The position numbers and the translations under genes were made by a program. Positions 41,332 to 49,556 of a DNA stretch of 64,000 nucleotides are shown one piece after another. Source of the stretch: Hymenobacter properus. GTDB lineage: Bacteria; Bacteroidota; Bacteroidia; Cytophagales; Hymenobacteraceae. The notes under the pieces are model-generated. The model worked only from the letters and a program-made list of their open reading frames with translations. It did no database searches and had not been told where the DNA came from. Positions within the stretch are counted from its first letter, which is position 1, and each line of letters begins with the position of its first letter. The stretch is from contig NZ_JADQDP010000001.1 in the NCBI RefSeq assembly GCF_015694735.1, positions 248,001-312,000 on the forward strand, written 5' to 3'.

Positions 41332-44019
41332 TTAGAAGGGGTAGCCAATGCCGAGGTTGAAGGCAATGGGGTTAGCTCTGCTGTTGAAATAGCGCAAGGC
41401 CCAATTTTGTCCGGTGGGAGCCGTGGGGTCGTAAATCTTAGTGGCTAGGTCGAGGCGGAGGATGAGAAAGGTGAAGTCGAAACGAACGCCAAAGCCCGCA
41501 TCGGCGGCTATCTGCTTGTAGAACGTGTTGAGCTGAAACTGCGCGTCCTTCCGCAGGTACTCGCCGTAGTTTGGTTCGGTGGGCCTTTGTTCCTTGCGCT
41601 CCTGCAGGCCCCACACGTTGCCGAAATCGGTGAAGACGGCCCCTTTGATAAAGCTGTAAATCGGAAACCGATATTCGGCGCTGCCTTCGAGCAGCAGTTC
41701 GCCCGGCTGCTCGGAAATAAAGTCGCGCTCACCCGTTTTAATCAGGCGGGGCGTGTAGCCGCCCGGCCCGAGGCGGCGCGGAGCCCAAGCGCGCAAGCTG
41801 GTGGAGCCGCCGGCAAAAAACGACTTATCGTAGGGTATAATATAGGCGTCGTAGTTGGTATCCGGGTCATAAGTGCGGGTGAGGGCGTGCACCGCCCCGC
41901 CATTCAGGCGCCAGGCAAAGTAGGTTTGGGGGCTGAGGCGATAATACCGGCGGTAGTCGACATTCAAGCGGGCAAAATCATACACATTCAACTTTGTGCT
42001 GGAATACAGCGCATCCTTGTACAAATGGCGCGTGAGTCCGCCTAGTTCTACAAACAGCCGGAGGTAGCGGGCGTTACGGGTTTCGTTGAAATCGTTGGAA
42101 TTATAGAGCGAAGTAAAACTGATGCTAGGCTCAATCTGCTTGCTGAACGAACGAATCAACGAAGAGCCCTGCGTGTCTCGAAAAAGCTCTAGCTGGCTCT
42201 GGAAAGCGGGGTTGACGTAGATGGAATTCACCAAGGTGATGACCACCGGCGAGAAAACATATTGATGGAAGGTTGAGCGTTGCCAGATGTAATCGTAGGC
42301 AAACTCGAAATTGGAGCGGATGTATTCGGGCCGCTTCACAAACGTTTCGGACAGGGTGAAACGGGTTTTGGGGTTGTAGTGCGTCAGGAAATAATTCGTG
42401 CGAAAGGGCACCAGGAACTGCGGCAATATCAACGACGCAGTGGCGCCCAACTGCGTGGTATAAACCGCTTGCAGGGAATTGTCATCCGTCACAAGGCGCG
42501 TGAGCTGGCCTTCAAAACCGGCGCGCAGGCCCACTTCCAACACCTCGGCCCCGCCAAAGGGATTGCGGGTTTTCAGGCGTATGTTGGCAAATGGCCCCAC
42601 CAGGTTGGCCACGAAGGTGCCGCCCACCTCGGTGGTTTCCGAAAACTTGGGCGCTGGCGAGGCGTTTATCACGGCCACCAGTTCACCCGTGCTCGGATGC
42701 AGGCCCGCGCTGTCGGCGGCGGGCGGGTCGGCCACCTTGCGGTAGTTCACGGTATTGAACCGGAACATGTCGAGGTCGGCCAGCAGGCGCTGGGTTTGCA
42801 GGGTGTTGGCCAGATTGTAGCGCTGGCCGGGGCGCACCAACACCTTGCGGGCCAGTAGGCTAGTGCTGAATTTCTGGTCGTAAGCCGCAAAGCGGATGGA
42901 ATCCGTCACGGTGGTATCGGTGCGCAGGCCCAGGCTGGGCCGGGCGCGCAGGGCGCCCGGCGTGCCGGCGCGGCGCAGGGTGTCGCCGGCGGCGTTGCGC
43001 AGAGTGCGACCCACGCCAGCATCCGTGATGAAGCGCACCTGTTTCACGGTGTACACGCGGTGGCCCTGATTGGGGCCGGGGTTGGCAATGAACGTGCGCA
43101 GCCGCACCGTGAACTTCTCGTAGCTGGTGTCGGCCTCCAGGGTGATGAACTGCTGGCGGAAATCGAAGTAGCCCGCGTTTTTGAGCAGGGTTTCGAGCCG
43201 GGTGCGCTCCTGGCCGATGAGGTCTTCGTTGTACCGTTCGTTTTCGTGCAGCAGCGAGGCCCCCTGGCCCCGCCGCACCACAGCGGCCACGCCCGAATCG
43301 GGGATGCTAGGCGCCTGCAGGCGATACAGAAAAGGTTGGCCTTCGTGAATCTGGTAGCTCACGGTCACGCGCCGGTACTGCTTCACGCGGTCCAGCGAGT
43401 CGGACTTCCCCGGAAAAACCGAGCCCAGGGCTTTGATGGCCCGCAGCACTAGGCCACGGTGGTAGCGGGCCGTGTCGGTGGCCGTCACGCGGGCCCGGAA
43501 AAAGCCCTGCGAGCGCAGGAACGTGGTCATTTGCTCTACCGACCGGCGCGTCAGGGCGGAGTCGTACACCACTGGCGCCTCGCCCAGGCGCATAATGGCG
43601 TTGCCCTTGTCGAGGGCCAGCTGCTTGCGGGTCACCTTGCGCTCGCGCTGGCCGATGAGCTTGCCCAGCTTTGCCGAGTCGGTGCCGGCCGCGCGCATCT
43701 TCTCGGCGTAATCGGCCTGAATGGCGCGCAGCTTGTTCTTAATGCGCGTCGAGTCGTAAAAATTGTGGCCCAGCTGGTAGATGGCCAGCTTGGGCAGCGG
43801 AAAGCGGGAGTTGGGTTTTTGCTGGGCCAGCGCGGTGAGGCGTTCTTTGTCGGCCTGCTCTACGCCCTTGATTTCGACGCGGCTGAGCAGGCGCTGGCCC
43901 GGCTTCAGCAGCTTAAACGGCGAGCAGGCTGCCAGCAGCGTCAGGCCCAGCACCGGCCCCAGCCGGCGCCAGGGCCGTAGCTTTGAAAAATACGTTGAGA
44001 ACAATGGTTTCAAAAGCAC
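41332..44019 (-). CDS. TamL-like outer membrane BamA/TamA-family lipoprotein
   Basis: The 895-residue product is a BamA/TamA (Omp85) family protein with a lipoprotein signal, lipobox LAAC at Cys32, the arrangement of Bacteroidota TamL. The periplasmic half (residues 33 to about 440) holds POTRA-like segments (LSRVEIKGVEQADKERLTAL, FLRSQGFFRARVTATD, RVYTVKQVRFITD). The C-terminal half is a 16-strand barrel with SFFAGGSTSLRAWAPRRLGP (the conserved RGF-like loop region), GELLLEGSAEYRFPIYS and a final strand ending IAFNLGIGYPF. It takes part in assembly of outer-membrane or surface components. Its start overlaps the divergent methyltransferase start by 16 bases, and the promoter of that gene lies inside its first codons. 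Confidence 0.88.
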   Translation of the reverse strand: MLLKPLFSTYFSKLRPWRRLGPVLGLTLLAACSPFKLLKPGQRLLSRVEIKGVEQADKERLTALAQQKPNSRFPLPKLAIYQLGHNFYDSTRIKNKLRAIQADYAEKMRAAGTDSAKLGKLIGQRERKVTRKQLALDKGNAIMRLGEAPVVYDSALTRRSVEQMTTFLRSQGFFRARVTATDTARYHRGLVLRAIKALGSVFPGKSDSLDRVKQYRRVTVSYQIHEGQPFLYRLQAPSIPDSGVAAVVRRGQGASLLHENERYNEDLIGQERTRLETLLKNAGYFDFRQQFITLEADTSYEKFTVRLRTFIANPGPNQGHRVYTVKQVRFITDAGVGRTLRNAAGDTLRRAGTPGALRARPSLGLRTDTTVTDSIRFAAYDQKFSTSLLARKVLVRPGQRYNLANTLQTQRLLADLDMFRFNTVNYRKVADPPAADSAGLHPSTGELVAVINASPAPKFSETTEVGGTFVANLVGPFANIRLKTRNPFGGAEVLEVGLRAGFEGQLTRLVTDDNSLQAVYTTQLGATASLILPQFLVPFRTNYFLTHYNPKTRFTLSETFVKRPEYIRSNFEFAYDYIWQRSTFHQYVFSPVVITLVNSIYVNPAFQSQLELFRDTQGSSLIRSFSKQIEPSISFTSLYNSNDFNETRNARYLRLFVELGGLTRHLYKDALYSSTKLNVYDFARLNVDYRRYYRLSPQTYFAWRLNGGAVHALTRTYDPDTNYDAYIIPYDKSFFAGGSTSLRAWAPRRLGPGGYTPRLIKTGERDFISEQPGELLLEGSAEYRFPIYSFIKGAVFTDFGNVWGLQERKEQRPTEPNYGEYLRKDAQFQLNTFYKQIAADAGFGVRFDFTFLILRLDLATKIYDPTAPTGQNWALRYFNSRANPIAFNLGIGYPF
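43978..43985 (+). promoter_or_regulatory. -7 promoter element (TAGCTTTG) for the RNA methyltransferase gene
   Basis: This exact TAnnTTTG match lies 18 bases before ATG 44004 and inside the first codons of the divergent tamL-like gene. Confidence 0.5.
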
Positions 44020-44762
44020 TAGGCAAATACGTGCAGTCGCTGCACCAAAAGAAGTACCGGCAACGCCACGGCGCGTTTCTGGTGGAGGGCGGAAAAAACG
44101 TGTTGGAGCTGCTAAGTTCCGACCTGGAAACGGAACAGCTGCTGGCCACGGCCGAATTTGCTACCCAAAATCGGGCCCAACTTCCGGCCCGGCTGCCGCT
44201 AACCCTGGTATCGGAAACCGAGCTCACCCAACTGGGCACCTTGGCCAACAACACCACGGCCCTGGCCGTGGCCCGCCTGCCCGCCGAGGCACCGTTGCCC
44301 CTAACGCTGCCCGAAAGTCAATTGTTGCTGGCACTCGACGAAGTGCGCGACCCCGGCAACCTGGGCACCTTGCTGCGCCTGGCCGACTGGTACGGCCTGG
44401 CCGGGGTGGTGCTCAGTCCGGGCTGCGCCGACGCCTTTGCTCCCAAAACCGTGTCCGCCACCATGGGCGCCTTCGCCCGCGTGCCCGTGTGGGAACGCGA
44501 CCTCGCCGCCTGGCTGCCCACGCTGCCCGCCGGCACAGGCATCTTCGGCGCCGACCTGGAAGGCGACAACGTGCACCGCGTGCAGCTGCAGCCCCGCGGC
44601 GTGCTCGTAATGGGTTCCGAGTCGCACGGCCTCACGCCGGGCGTGGCGGCGGCCCTCACGCGGCGCCTGCACATCCCGCGCGGCGCCGCCGGTCGGGCCG
44701 AAAGCTTGAATGTGGCCATCTCGGCCGCCATTCTGCTGGATAATTTTTTTCGGGGTCAATAA
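44004..44762 (+). CDS. TrmH/SpoU-family RNA 2'-O-methyltransferase
   Basis: This 252-residue knotted methyltransferase probably modifies a ribose 2'-OH in rRNA. The N-terminal substrate-binding domain is FLVEGGKNVLELL ... LTLVSETELTQLGTL. The SPOUT domain has LLALDEVRDPGNLGTLLRLA (motif 1), GVLVMGSESHGLTPGVAAAL (motif 2) and IPRGAAGRAESLNVAISAAI (motif 3, with SLNVA). The exact target is not decidable. ATG 44004 is chosen; the in-frame TTG at 43983 lies in the promoter element. The first residues overlap the tamL-like start on the opposite strand. Confidence 0.9.
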   Translation: MVSKALGKYVQSLHQKKYRQRHGAFLVEGGKNVLELLSSDLETEQLLATAEFATQNRAQLPARLPLTLVSETELTQLGTLANNTTALAVARLPAEAPLPLTLPESQLLLALDEVRDPGNLGTLLRLADWYGLAGVVLSPGCADAFAPKTVSATMGAFARVPVWERDLAAWLPTLPAGTGIFGADLEGDNVHRVQLQPRGVLVMGSESHGLTPGVAAALTRRLHIPRGAAGRAESLNVAISAAILLDNFFRGQ

Positions 44763-44771
44763 AATTTTGCC

Positions 44772-44856
44772 CATCATCCTGAGCGTTGCGAAGGTCCTTG
44801 TCATACCGGAGAAATTACGCTGGCGTGACAAGGTTTTCTCCGGCGCTTCAGATGAC
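44772..44856. repeat. REP-like palindrome (copy A)
   Basis: Left arm 44772-44803 and right arm 44826-44856 form an imperfect inverted repeat (about 20 of 31 positions pair). The left arm reads CATCCTGAGCGTTGCGAAGG, similar to the arm of the palindrome at 49457-49543. It lies just after the methyltransferase gene. Confidence 0.55.
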
Positions 44857-44865
44857 AAACGGCAA

Positions 44866-44902
44866 CAAAAAAGCGCCCTGGAAAACCAGGACGCTTTTTT
44901 TA
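44866..44902. terminator. Terminator between convergent methyltransferase and barrel genes
   Basis: AAAAAAGCGCCCTGG pairs with CCAGGACGCTTTTTT (one mismatch) around AAAA, just before the stop of the minus-strand barrel gene at 44915. Confidence 0.85.
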
Positions 44903-44914
44903 GAATTAACTCAC

Positions 44915-46084
44915 TTAAAAACCGATAAAGCGGAAGCCGAAGCTGAGGGCGTGGGTTTGGGGACCCTGGTTTTCCTTGAATACTTCGTTCAGGTTGTACT
45001 TGGCATAAAACCGGAGGAAGTGGAAGCCCAGCTCGCCTTGCAGGCCATACTGCCAGTCATTCACGTTGAGGTCGCCGCGCAGCTTGTCTTCGTGTTTGTT
45101 GTCGCTGCCGGCCAGCTTGTATTCCGTGGTGATGTTGCCGCCCACGCGGTAGCCACCAAAGGCGCCAATGCCGGCCGATAGGGTCCGCTTATCGGCTTTG
45201 TTGCGCAGCTTCAGGCGAAGCATAAGAGGCAGGTTCAGGGAGTTGATGACAAGTTTGGAATCGTCAATCTGCTTGCTGTCGGGGGCGCGCTCAGCAGTCG
45301 TCAAGTTGCCGTTCTTCACCCACTGGTCATTGCCGCGCAGCATGAAGCTGTTGCTCACAAACTCGGGGCCGAAGGTGAGGGCCAGCTTGGCGCGCTTGCT
45401 GTAAGCCAGGGGCTGTACATAATCGAGGCCGATGCCCGTCATGCCCGACCCACCGAACAAGGACCAATAGCGCAACGAAGGAGGACCCGAGCTGACAGCG
45501 TTGGACGCTGAATTGACGAAGGTGTTGTAGCCGAACTCGACGTGCAGGTCGACGGTGTGGCGGTCTTTCCGGTTGGCGCGTTTCGTCGAGTCGCCTTTCG
45601 CGGTGGCACTGGCGCTGCCGTTCGTGTCGATGGTGATGGAGTTTTCGCCGTCGCCCTTGTTGTAGGTGGTAATGCCGAACTTCTTGTTCAGAAACACCTG
45701 CGTTTTGGTGGGGCCTTTGGTGCCATCGGTGCCGGGCTTGTGGGCCGTGATGCGGATTTCCTCGGGCAGGTTCTGGCCGGGCTGGTCCTTGTCGGGGTAG
45801 AAGCGCATCGTTACCTGGTTGGTGGCGCCGGCTTTGGCGGCGGCCTCGGCCTGCGTGATGTAGGTGGCCAGGCGGGTGGTGAGCGAGTCGAGGTGGTAGT
45901 TTTTGAGCTGGCGCAGCTGGGCCGCGTCGCGCACCGTTAGGGTGAGGGTGGCCCGGTTGGGCAGGCGCATCACAATGGTGTCTTGCACCGTGGCGGGCAG
46001 CGCCAGGCGGGTGGCGCGGGCCTCGTTCAGCCCGGCCGTGAGGGCGGTTAGCAGCAGAAAAGAGGGGAGAAAAGCGCGTTGCAT
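44915..46084 (-). CDS. Outer-membrane beta-barrel (PorT-like) protein
   Basis: The 389-residue product has a signal peptide (MQRAFLPSFLLLTALTAGLN). Its N-terminal half is a hydrophilic region with TLTVRDAAQLRQLKNYHLDS and a Lys/Thr/Gly-rich linker. The C-terminal half (from about residue 180) alternates hydrophobic and polar residues as in an eight-stranded barrel (VDLHVEFGYNTFVN, LALTFGPEFVSNSFML) and ends HALSFGFRFIGF with the C-terminal Phe of outer-membrane proteins. It is the last gene of a minus-strand run starting with the sigma factor: sigma, membrane partner, barrel, with 24 bases between the partner gene and this one. Confidence 0.82.
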   Translation of the reverse strand: MQRAFLPSFLLLTALTAGLNEARATRLALPATVQDTIVMRLPNRATLTLTVRDAAQLRQLKNYHLDSLTTRLATYITQAEAAAKAGATNQVTMRFYPDKDQPGQNLPEEIRITAHKPGTDGTKGPTKTQVFLNKKFGITTYNKGDGENSITIDTNGSASATAKGDSTKRANRKDRHTVDLHVEFGYNTFVNSASNAVSSGPPSLRYWSLFGGSGMTGIGLDYVQPLAYSKRAKLALTFGPEFVSNSFMLRGNDQWVKNGNLTTAERAPDSKQIDDSKLVINSLNLPLMLRLKLRNKADKRTLSAGIGAFGGYRVGGNITTEYKLAGSDNKHEDKLRGDLNVNDWQYGLQGELGFHFLRFYAKYNLNEVFKENQGPQTHALSFGFRFIGF

Positions 46085-46108
46085 GATTTCTAAAAGAGAA
46101 GAAGTGAA

Positions 46109-47173
46109 TTACAATTGAATGGATTTGGTGACCGTGCGCCCGGCCACGGTGGCCCGCACCGTCACGTTGTCGGGCAGGCCGGCGAGCTCGGCGAGCGTCA
46201 CCTGCTCGCCCCGCACCAGGCGGCCGGCCTGTTGGAGCAGCCGCCCACCCAGGCGCTTGCGCTCAGCCGGGGCTTCGGCCGAAGCCAGGGCCGACGTGGT
46301 GGCCTTGGCAGAGCGGGCATCGCCGGCGCGCACATCTACTGTGATGAGCCCGCTGGCCGTGGCCGGGACGTTTTCCGCAGCCGGGTTAGGATTGGGAGCC
46401 TGGGCCAATACCGGGGCGTTTTCCAGGTTCTTTTGGTGCTCGTCAGCATCGAAAGAAGGGGCCGGCTGTATAGCGGGCGGAGTGGAATTGCGGGCCACTT
46501 GCGGGGCGGGTTCGGTAGTCGCGTCCAACTGCCGGATGCTGCCTTTCAAGGGGCGGGAAGACTGCTCGCGGGCTGCTTTGCTGGCTTCTGATGGGGTAGA
46601 TGCGAGGGCCGCGGGCCGGGTTGCCCGGATGGTTGCATTTTTCTGCACCGGTGCCAAAATATTTTCCTGGCCGGCTGTTTCAGGGGCAGCGGTTGCTGTC
46701 ACAGCTTCCTGCTGCGACGCGGCGGCTACGCCCTCCTTATCAAGAATAGCCGGACCGATGCTGGGAGATGCGGATTGTGAAGCCGCATTACGCCCATTCG
46801 GCGCCGACTGCGAAGCCACGCTGCCAGCCGGCATATTTCCGGTGGGCGAACCTAGCCACAGGCCACCGCCTACCAGCAGCAACAGCGCTACGGCAGCGGC
46901 CATGGCCATGGGCCACCATGCGGCGGCGCGGCGCTGGCGGGGGCGCAGGTGCTCGTCTTCGAGGCGTTCCCAGAGCTCGCGGCGGGGCGGGGTGGCGTGT
47001 TGGCTCAGGCCTTTCTGGAAAAGCTGGTCGAGGCGTTCCGGTGCGGGCTCGGGCGTAGAAGCCGCCTCGGCGGGCACGTGGGCCCGCAGGCGGGCCCACA
47101 GGTCGGCGCCGGGCGGCGAAGCGTGGCCGTCGAGCTTGTCGCGGAATAAATCATCAATATTTTCGGGAGGCAT
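46109..47173 (-). CDS. Single-pass membrane protein, putative anti-sigma factor
   Basis: The 354-residue product has two copies of one motif in its N-terminus: IDDLFRDKLDGHASPPGADL and LDQLFQKGLSQHATPPRREL, each followed by a Trp and Arg-Leu. A single membrane helix follows (WWPMAMAAAVALLLLVGGGL, residues about 87-110), then a long Ala/Ser/Pro-rich periplasmic part, and a compact C-terminal segment (VTLAELAGLPDNVTVRATVA). It lies 47 bases downstream of an ECF-type sigma gene and 24 bases upstream of the barrel gene. The position and topology fit an anti-sigma factor with a cytoplasmic sigma-binding N-terminus, but no ZAS motif is visible, so this is inferred. Confidence 0.68.
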   Translation of the reverse strand: MPPENIDDLFRDKLDGHASPPGADLWARLRAHVPAEAASTPEPAPERLDQLFQKGLSQHATPPRRELWERLEDEHLRPRQRRAAAWWPMAMAAAVALLLLVGGGLWLGSPTGNMPAGSVASQSAPNGRNAASQSASPSIGPAILDKEGVAAASQQEAVTATAAPETAGQENILAPVQKNATIRATRPAALASTPSEASKAAREQSSRPLKGSIRQLDATTEPAPQVARNSTPPAIQPAPSFDADEHQKNLENAPVLAQAPNPNPAAENVPATASGLITVDVRAGDARSAKATTSALASAEAPAERKRLGGRLLQQAGRLVRGEQVTLAELAGLPDNVTVRATVAGRTVTKSIQL

Positions 47174-47220
47174 ATCTATCGGTAGCTAGAAATCGTGGTT
47201 GAAAAAAGCCCGGCCGCGGG

Positions 47221-47778
47221 TCATTCGGCTGCTACGGCGGCGAAGCTGACGCGGCGCTGCAGCATGGCGCGGGCCTTGCTGAGCTGCGACTTGCTCGTGC
47301 CCTCGCTGATGCCCAGCAGCTCGGCAATTTCCTGGTGGCCGTAGCCTTCCAAGGCGTAGAGGTTGAAGACCGTGCGGTAGCCCACCGGCAGGGTGGCCAG
47401 CAGGTGCATCAGGTCTTCGGCCTGTAGCTGGGTGTCGGCGGTGGCGGCAGTGGTGGCCAGGTTTTCGGGCTGAGCAAAATCCTCAAACGACACCGTCATC
47501 ATTTCGCGTTGGCGCAGCTGCATCAGCGCCTCGTTCACCATGATGCGCCGCACCCAGCCCTCAAAGCTGCCTTCGAAGCGGTAGTTGGGCAGGGCCCGGA
47601 ACATCTTGGCAAAACCTAAAATCAAGGCTTCCTCGGCGTCTTCACGGCGCTTGAGGTAGCGGCGGCATACGGTGAGCATGAGCCCGGCCAGTCGGTCGTA
47701 GAGCTGGCGCTGGGCCCGGTGCTCGCCGCGCACGCAGGCGGCAATGAGTTCGACTTCGGTCACGGTAGGAGTGGGCAA
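47221..47778 (-). CDS. ECF-type RNA polymerase sigma factor
   Basis: The 185-residue product has region 2 (ELIAACVRGEHRAQRQLYDR, DAEEALILGFAKMFRALPNY, FEGSFEGWVRRIMVNEAL) and region 4 (LPVGYRTVFNLYALEGYGHQ followed by EIAELLGISEGTSKSQLSKA). It directs transcription of a probably envelope-related regulon. It leads the minus-strand cluster with the putative anti-sigma and the barrel protein. No TAnnTTTG box was found directly upstream, which would fit autoregulation by its own promoter type, though that is speculative. Confidence 0.93.
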   Translation of the reverse strand: MPTPTVTEVELIAACVRGEHRAQRQLYDRLAGLMLTVCRRYLKRREDAEEALILGFAKMFRALPNYRFEGSFEGWVRRIMVNEALMQLRQREMMTVSFEDFAQPENLATTAATADTQLQAEDLMHLLATLPVGYRTVFNLYALEGYGHQEIAELLGISEGTSKSQLSKARAMLQRRVSFAAVAAE

Positions 47779-48003
47779 AAAGCAGAAAAGCGGGTGAGTT
47801 AGCGCGTCAGATGCCGAATGCGCGTGAAGGGTTGCCTGCAGGCAAGAAAAAAAGATTTAGCAAGAACGCTGCGAGGCTGTGCTTCATAAAATTTCCGCCT
47901 TGCCTGGCGCCGGAACCTCACACCTGGTGCGCTTGAAGCGCGAAACAAGATGTGAGGAGTAGTTGACATACCAGGAGTAACGTTTCCACCTTTAGGATAA
48001 GCG

Positions 48004-49299
48004 CTAAAGCTCGCCCAACCGCTTGCCCTGCTGGCGGCCCAGGCGCAAGTGCTTGGCCTGGCCGATTACCTGCGAACCGTAGATGCCGCGGTGCCCTGAT
48101 AATAAGTATGCCACCACGCAGGCGAGGGCCAGGTAGATGCCGGCCTGGCTGCCAAATAATTCCAGGCCCATCAGAGTGCAGGCCAGTGGGGTATTGGCCG
48201 CCCCGGCAAACACCCCCACAAAGCCCAGGGCCGCCAGCAAAGCCACTGGCAGAGGCAGCACCACGGCCAGCGCACTCCCCAATGCCGCCCCAATGAAGAA
48301 CAGGGGCGTTACCTCGCCGCCCTTGAAGCCGCAGCCCAGGGTAAGGGCCGTCAGGGCCAGTTTTATGGCCCAATCGGTGGGGGGCAGCGGATGTTGGAAG
48401 CTTTCCACAATGACCGGGATGCCCAAGCCGCCAAACCGATTGGCACCCAGGGCCCAAAGCAGCGGCACTAGCAGCGCTCCGCCCACTACTGGCCGGAGTG
48501 GTGCATAGGCAATGCGCCGAAAAAAACCGGTGATGGCGTGCGTGAGCCCAGCAAAGCCGCGCGCCACCACCCCGCAGAGCCCACCCACCAGCAGCGTGCC
48601 CCCCAACGAAAGAGCCGTAAGCGGCATTGCTGGCAGCATAGGGTAGTGCGTGTGGCCCACCCCCCAGGCCCGCGTCACGGCATCGGCCAGCACGGCAGCC
48701 AGGAAGCTGGGCAGCAGGGCCTCGTAGCGAATGGAACCCAAAAGGAATACTTCCAGCCCGAAAACCGCGCCGGCCAGTGGCGTACCAAATACGGAGGCAA
48801 ATCCCGCGCTCATGCCCGCAATGAGCAGCAGACGGCGGTCGCGCGGGCGCAGGCCCAACGCACGGGTGAGCTGGTCGGCCAGCGCCCCGCCCATTTGCAC
48901 AGCCGTGCCCTCGCGGCCCGCCGAGCCGCCGAACAAGTGCGTGGCCAGCGTGCCGCCCAGCACCAGCGGCAGCAGCCGCAACGGAACCAGCCGGCGGGGC
49001 TGGTGGATTTCATCCAAAATCAAATTATTGCCCCGTACCGCCTCCTGGCCAAAGTAATGGTAAGCCAAGCCAATAAGCAGGCCCGCGCCCGGCAGCAGCG
49101 CCAGTGCCCACGGGTGGGCTTCGCGCCAACGCGTCACCCAGTCTAGCGCTACTAAAAATCCGGCTGAAGCCGTGCCGACCAGCCCGCCAATTATACCACT
49201 GATGAGCAGCCAGCGTAGCAGGAACAACAGCACGGAGACAGTGCCCGCGCGGCGCAAGCGGATGGGCAGAAGGCGGGCAAAATCGAAAGAAGCAGGCAT
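48004..49299 (-). CDS. CLC-family anion channel/transporter
   Basis: The 431-residue product has 10 or more membrane helices and CLC landmarks: SAGREGTAVQMGGALAD (gating Glu in GREGT) and FKGGEVTPLFFIGAALGSAL (the GGxxxPxxxxGA region). The canonical first anion-site motif GSGIP is not seen; at the equivalent place is RGNNLILDEIH. I recall such a substitution in the fluoride/proton antiporter branch (CLC-F), so fluoride export is a possibility. It stands alone on the minus strand, with a TATATTTG box 120 bases upstream, and 225 bases separate it from the sigma gene; that gap holds nothing recognisable. Confidence 0.87.
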   Translation of the reverse strand: MPASFDFARLLPIRLRRAGTVSVLLFLLRWLLISGIIGGLVGTASAGFLVALDWVTRWREAHPWALALLPGAGLLIGLAYHYFGQEAVRGNNLILDEIHQPRRLVPLRLLPLVLGGTLATHLFGGSAGREGTAVQMGGALADQLTRALGLRPRDRRLLLIAGMSAGFASVFGTPLAGAVFGLEVFLLGSIRYEALLPSFLAAVLADAVTRAWGVGHTHYPMLPAMPLTALSLGGTLLVGGLCGVVARGFAGLTHAITGFFRRIAYAPLRPVVGGALLVPLLWALGANRFGGLGIPVIVESFQHPLPPTDWAIKLALTALTLGCGFKGGEVTPLFFIGAALGSALAVVLPLPVALLAALGFVGVFAGAANTPLACTLMGLELFGSQAGIYLALACVVAYLLSGHRGIYGSQVIGQAKHLRLGRQQGKRLGEL

Positions 49300-49418
49300 G
49301 GCGGCGAACGTGATGAGCTAGGCGACGCGGCCCTTGTGGCCGTCCGGGCGGTAGGAATCATCAGCGCGGAGCGGAGGGCTCCGGCGGTTCGCGGTGGAAA
49401 TCCATCACCGTAATACCA

Positions 49419-49426
49419 CAAATATA
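49419..49426 (-). promoter_or_regulatory. -7 promoter element (TATATTTG) for the CLC gene
   Basis: This exact TAnnTTTG match on the minus strand lies 120 bases upstream of the CLC start. Confidence 0.5.
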
Positions 49427-49456
49427 GGCGGCAGGAGGGTTGCAGGGCTTAAAAAC

Positions 49457-49543
49457 GTCATGCAGAGCGCAGCGAAGCCTCTTTACCGCGCAACGAACTT
49501 ATATACTACTGCTGTAAAGAGGGTGCGCTGCGCTCTGCATGAC
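49457..49543. repeat. REP-like palindrome (copy B)
   Basis: Arms 49457-49486 and 49514-49543 pair at 27 of 30 positions around a 27-base loop. The arms read GTCATGCAGAGCGCAGCGAA at the outside. The motif GAGCG..GCGAAG is shared with the palindrome at 44772-44856, and resembles dispersed repeats seen in many Bacteroidota genomes (from memory). It lies between the end of the copper ATPase gene and the CLC promoter. Confidence 0.75.
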
Positions 49544-49556
49544 CGTCAAAGCGCAT

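Noticed and set aside
47779..48003. Gap between the sigma and CLC genes searched for a small RNA or gene
   Set aside because: I saw no stable hairpin with a T tract, no promoter match and no plausible short coding region.
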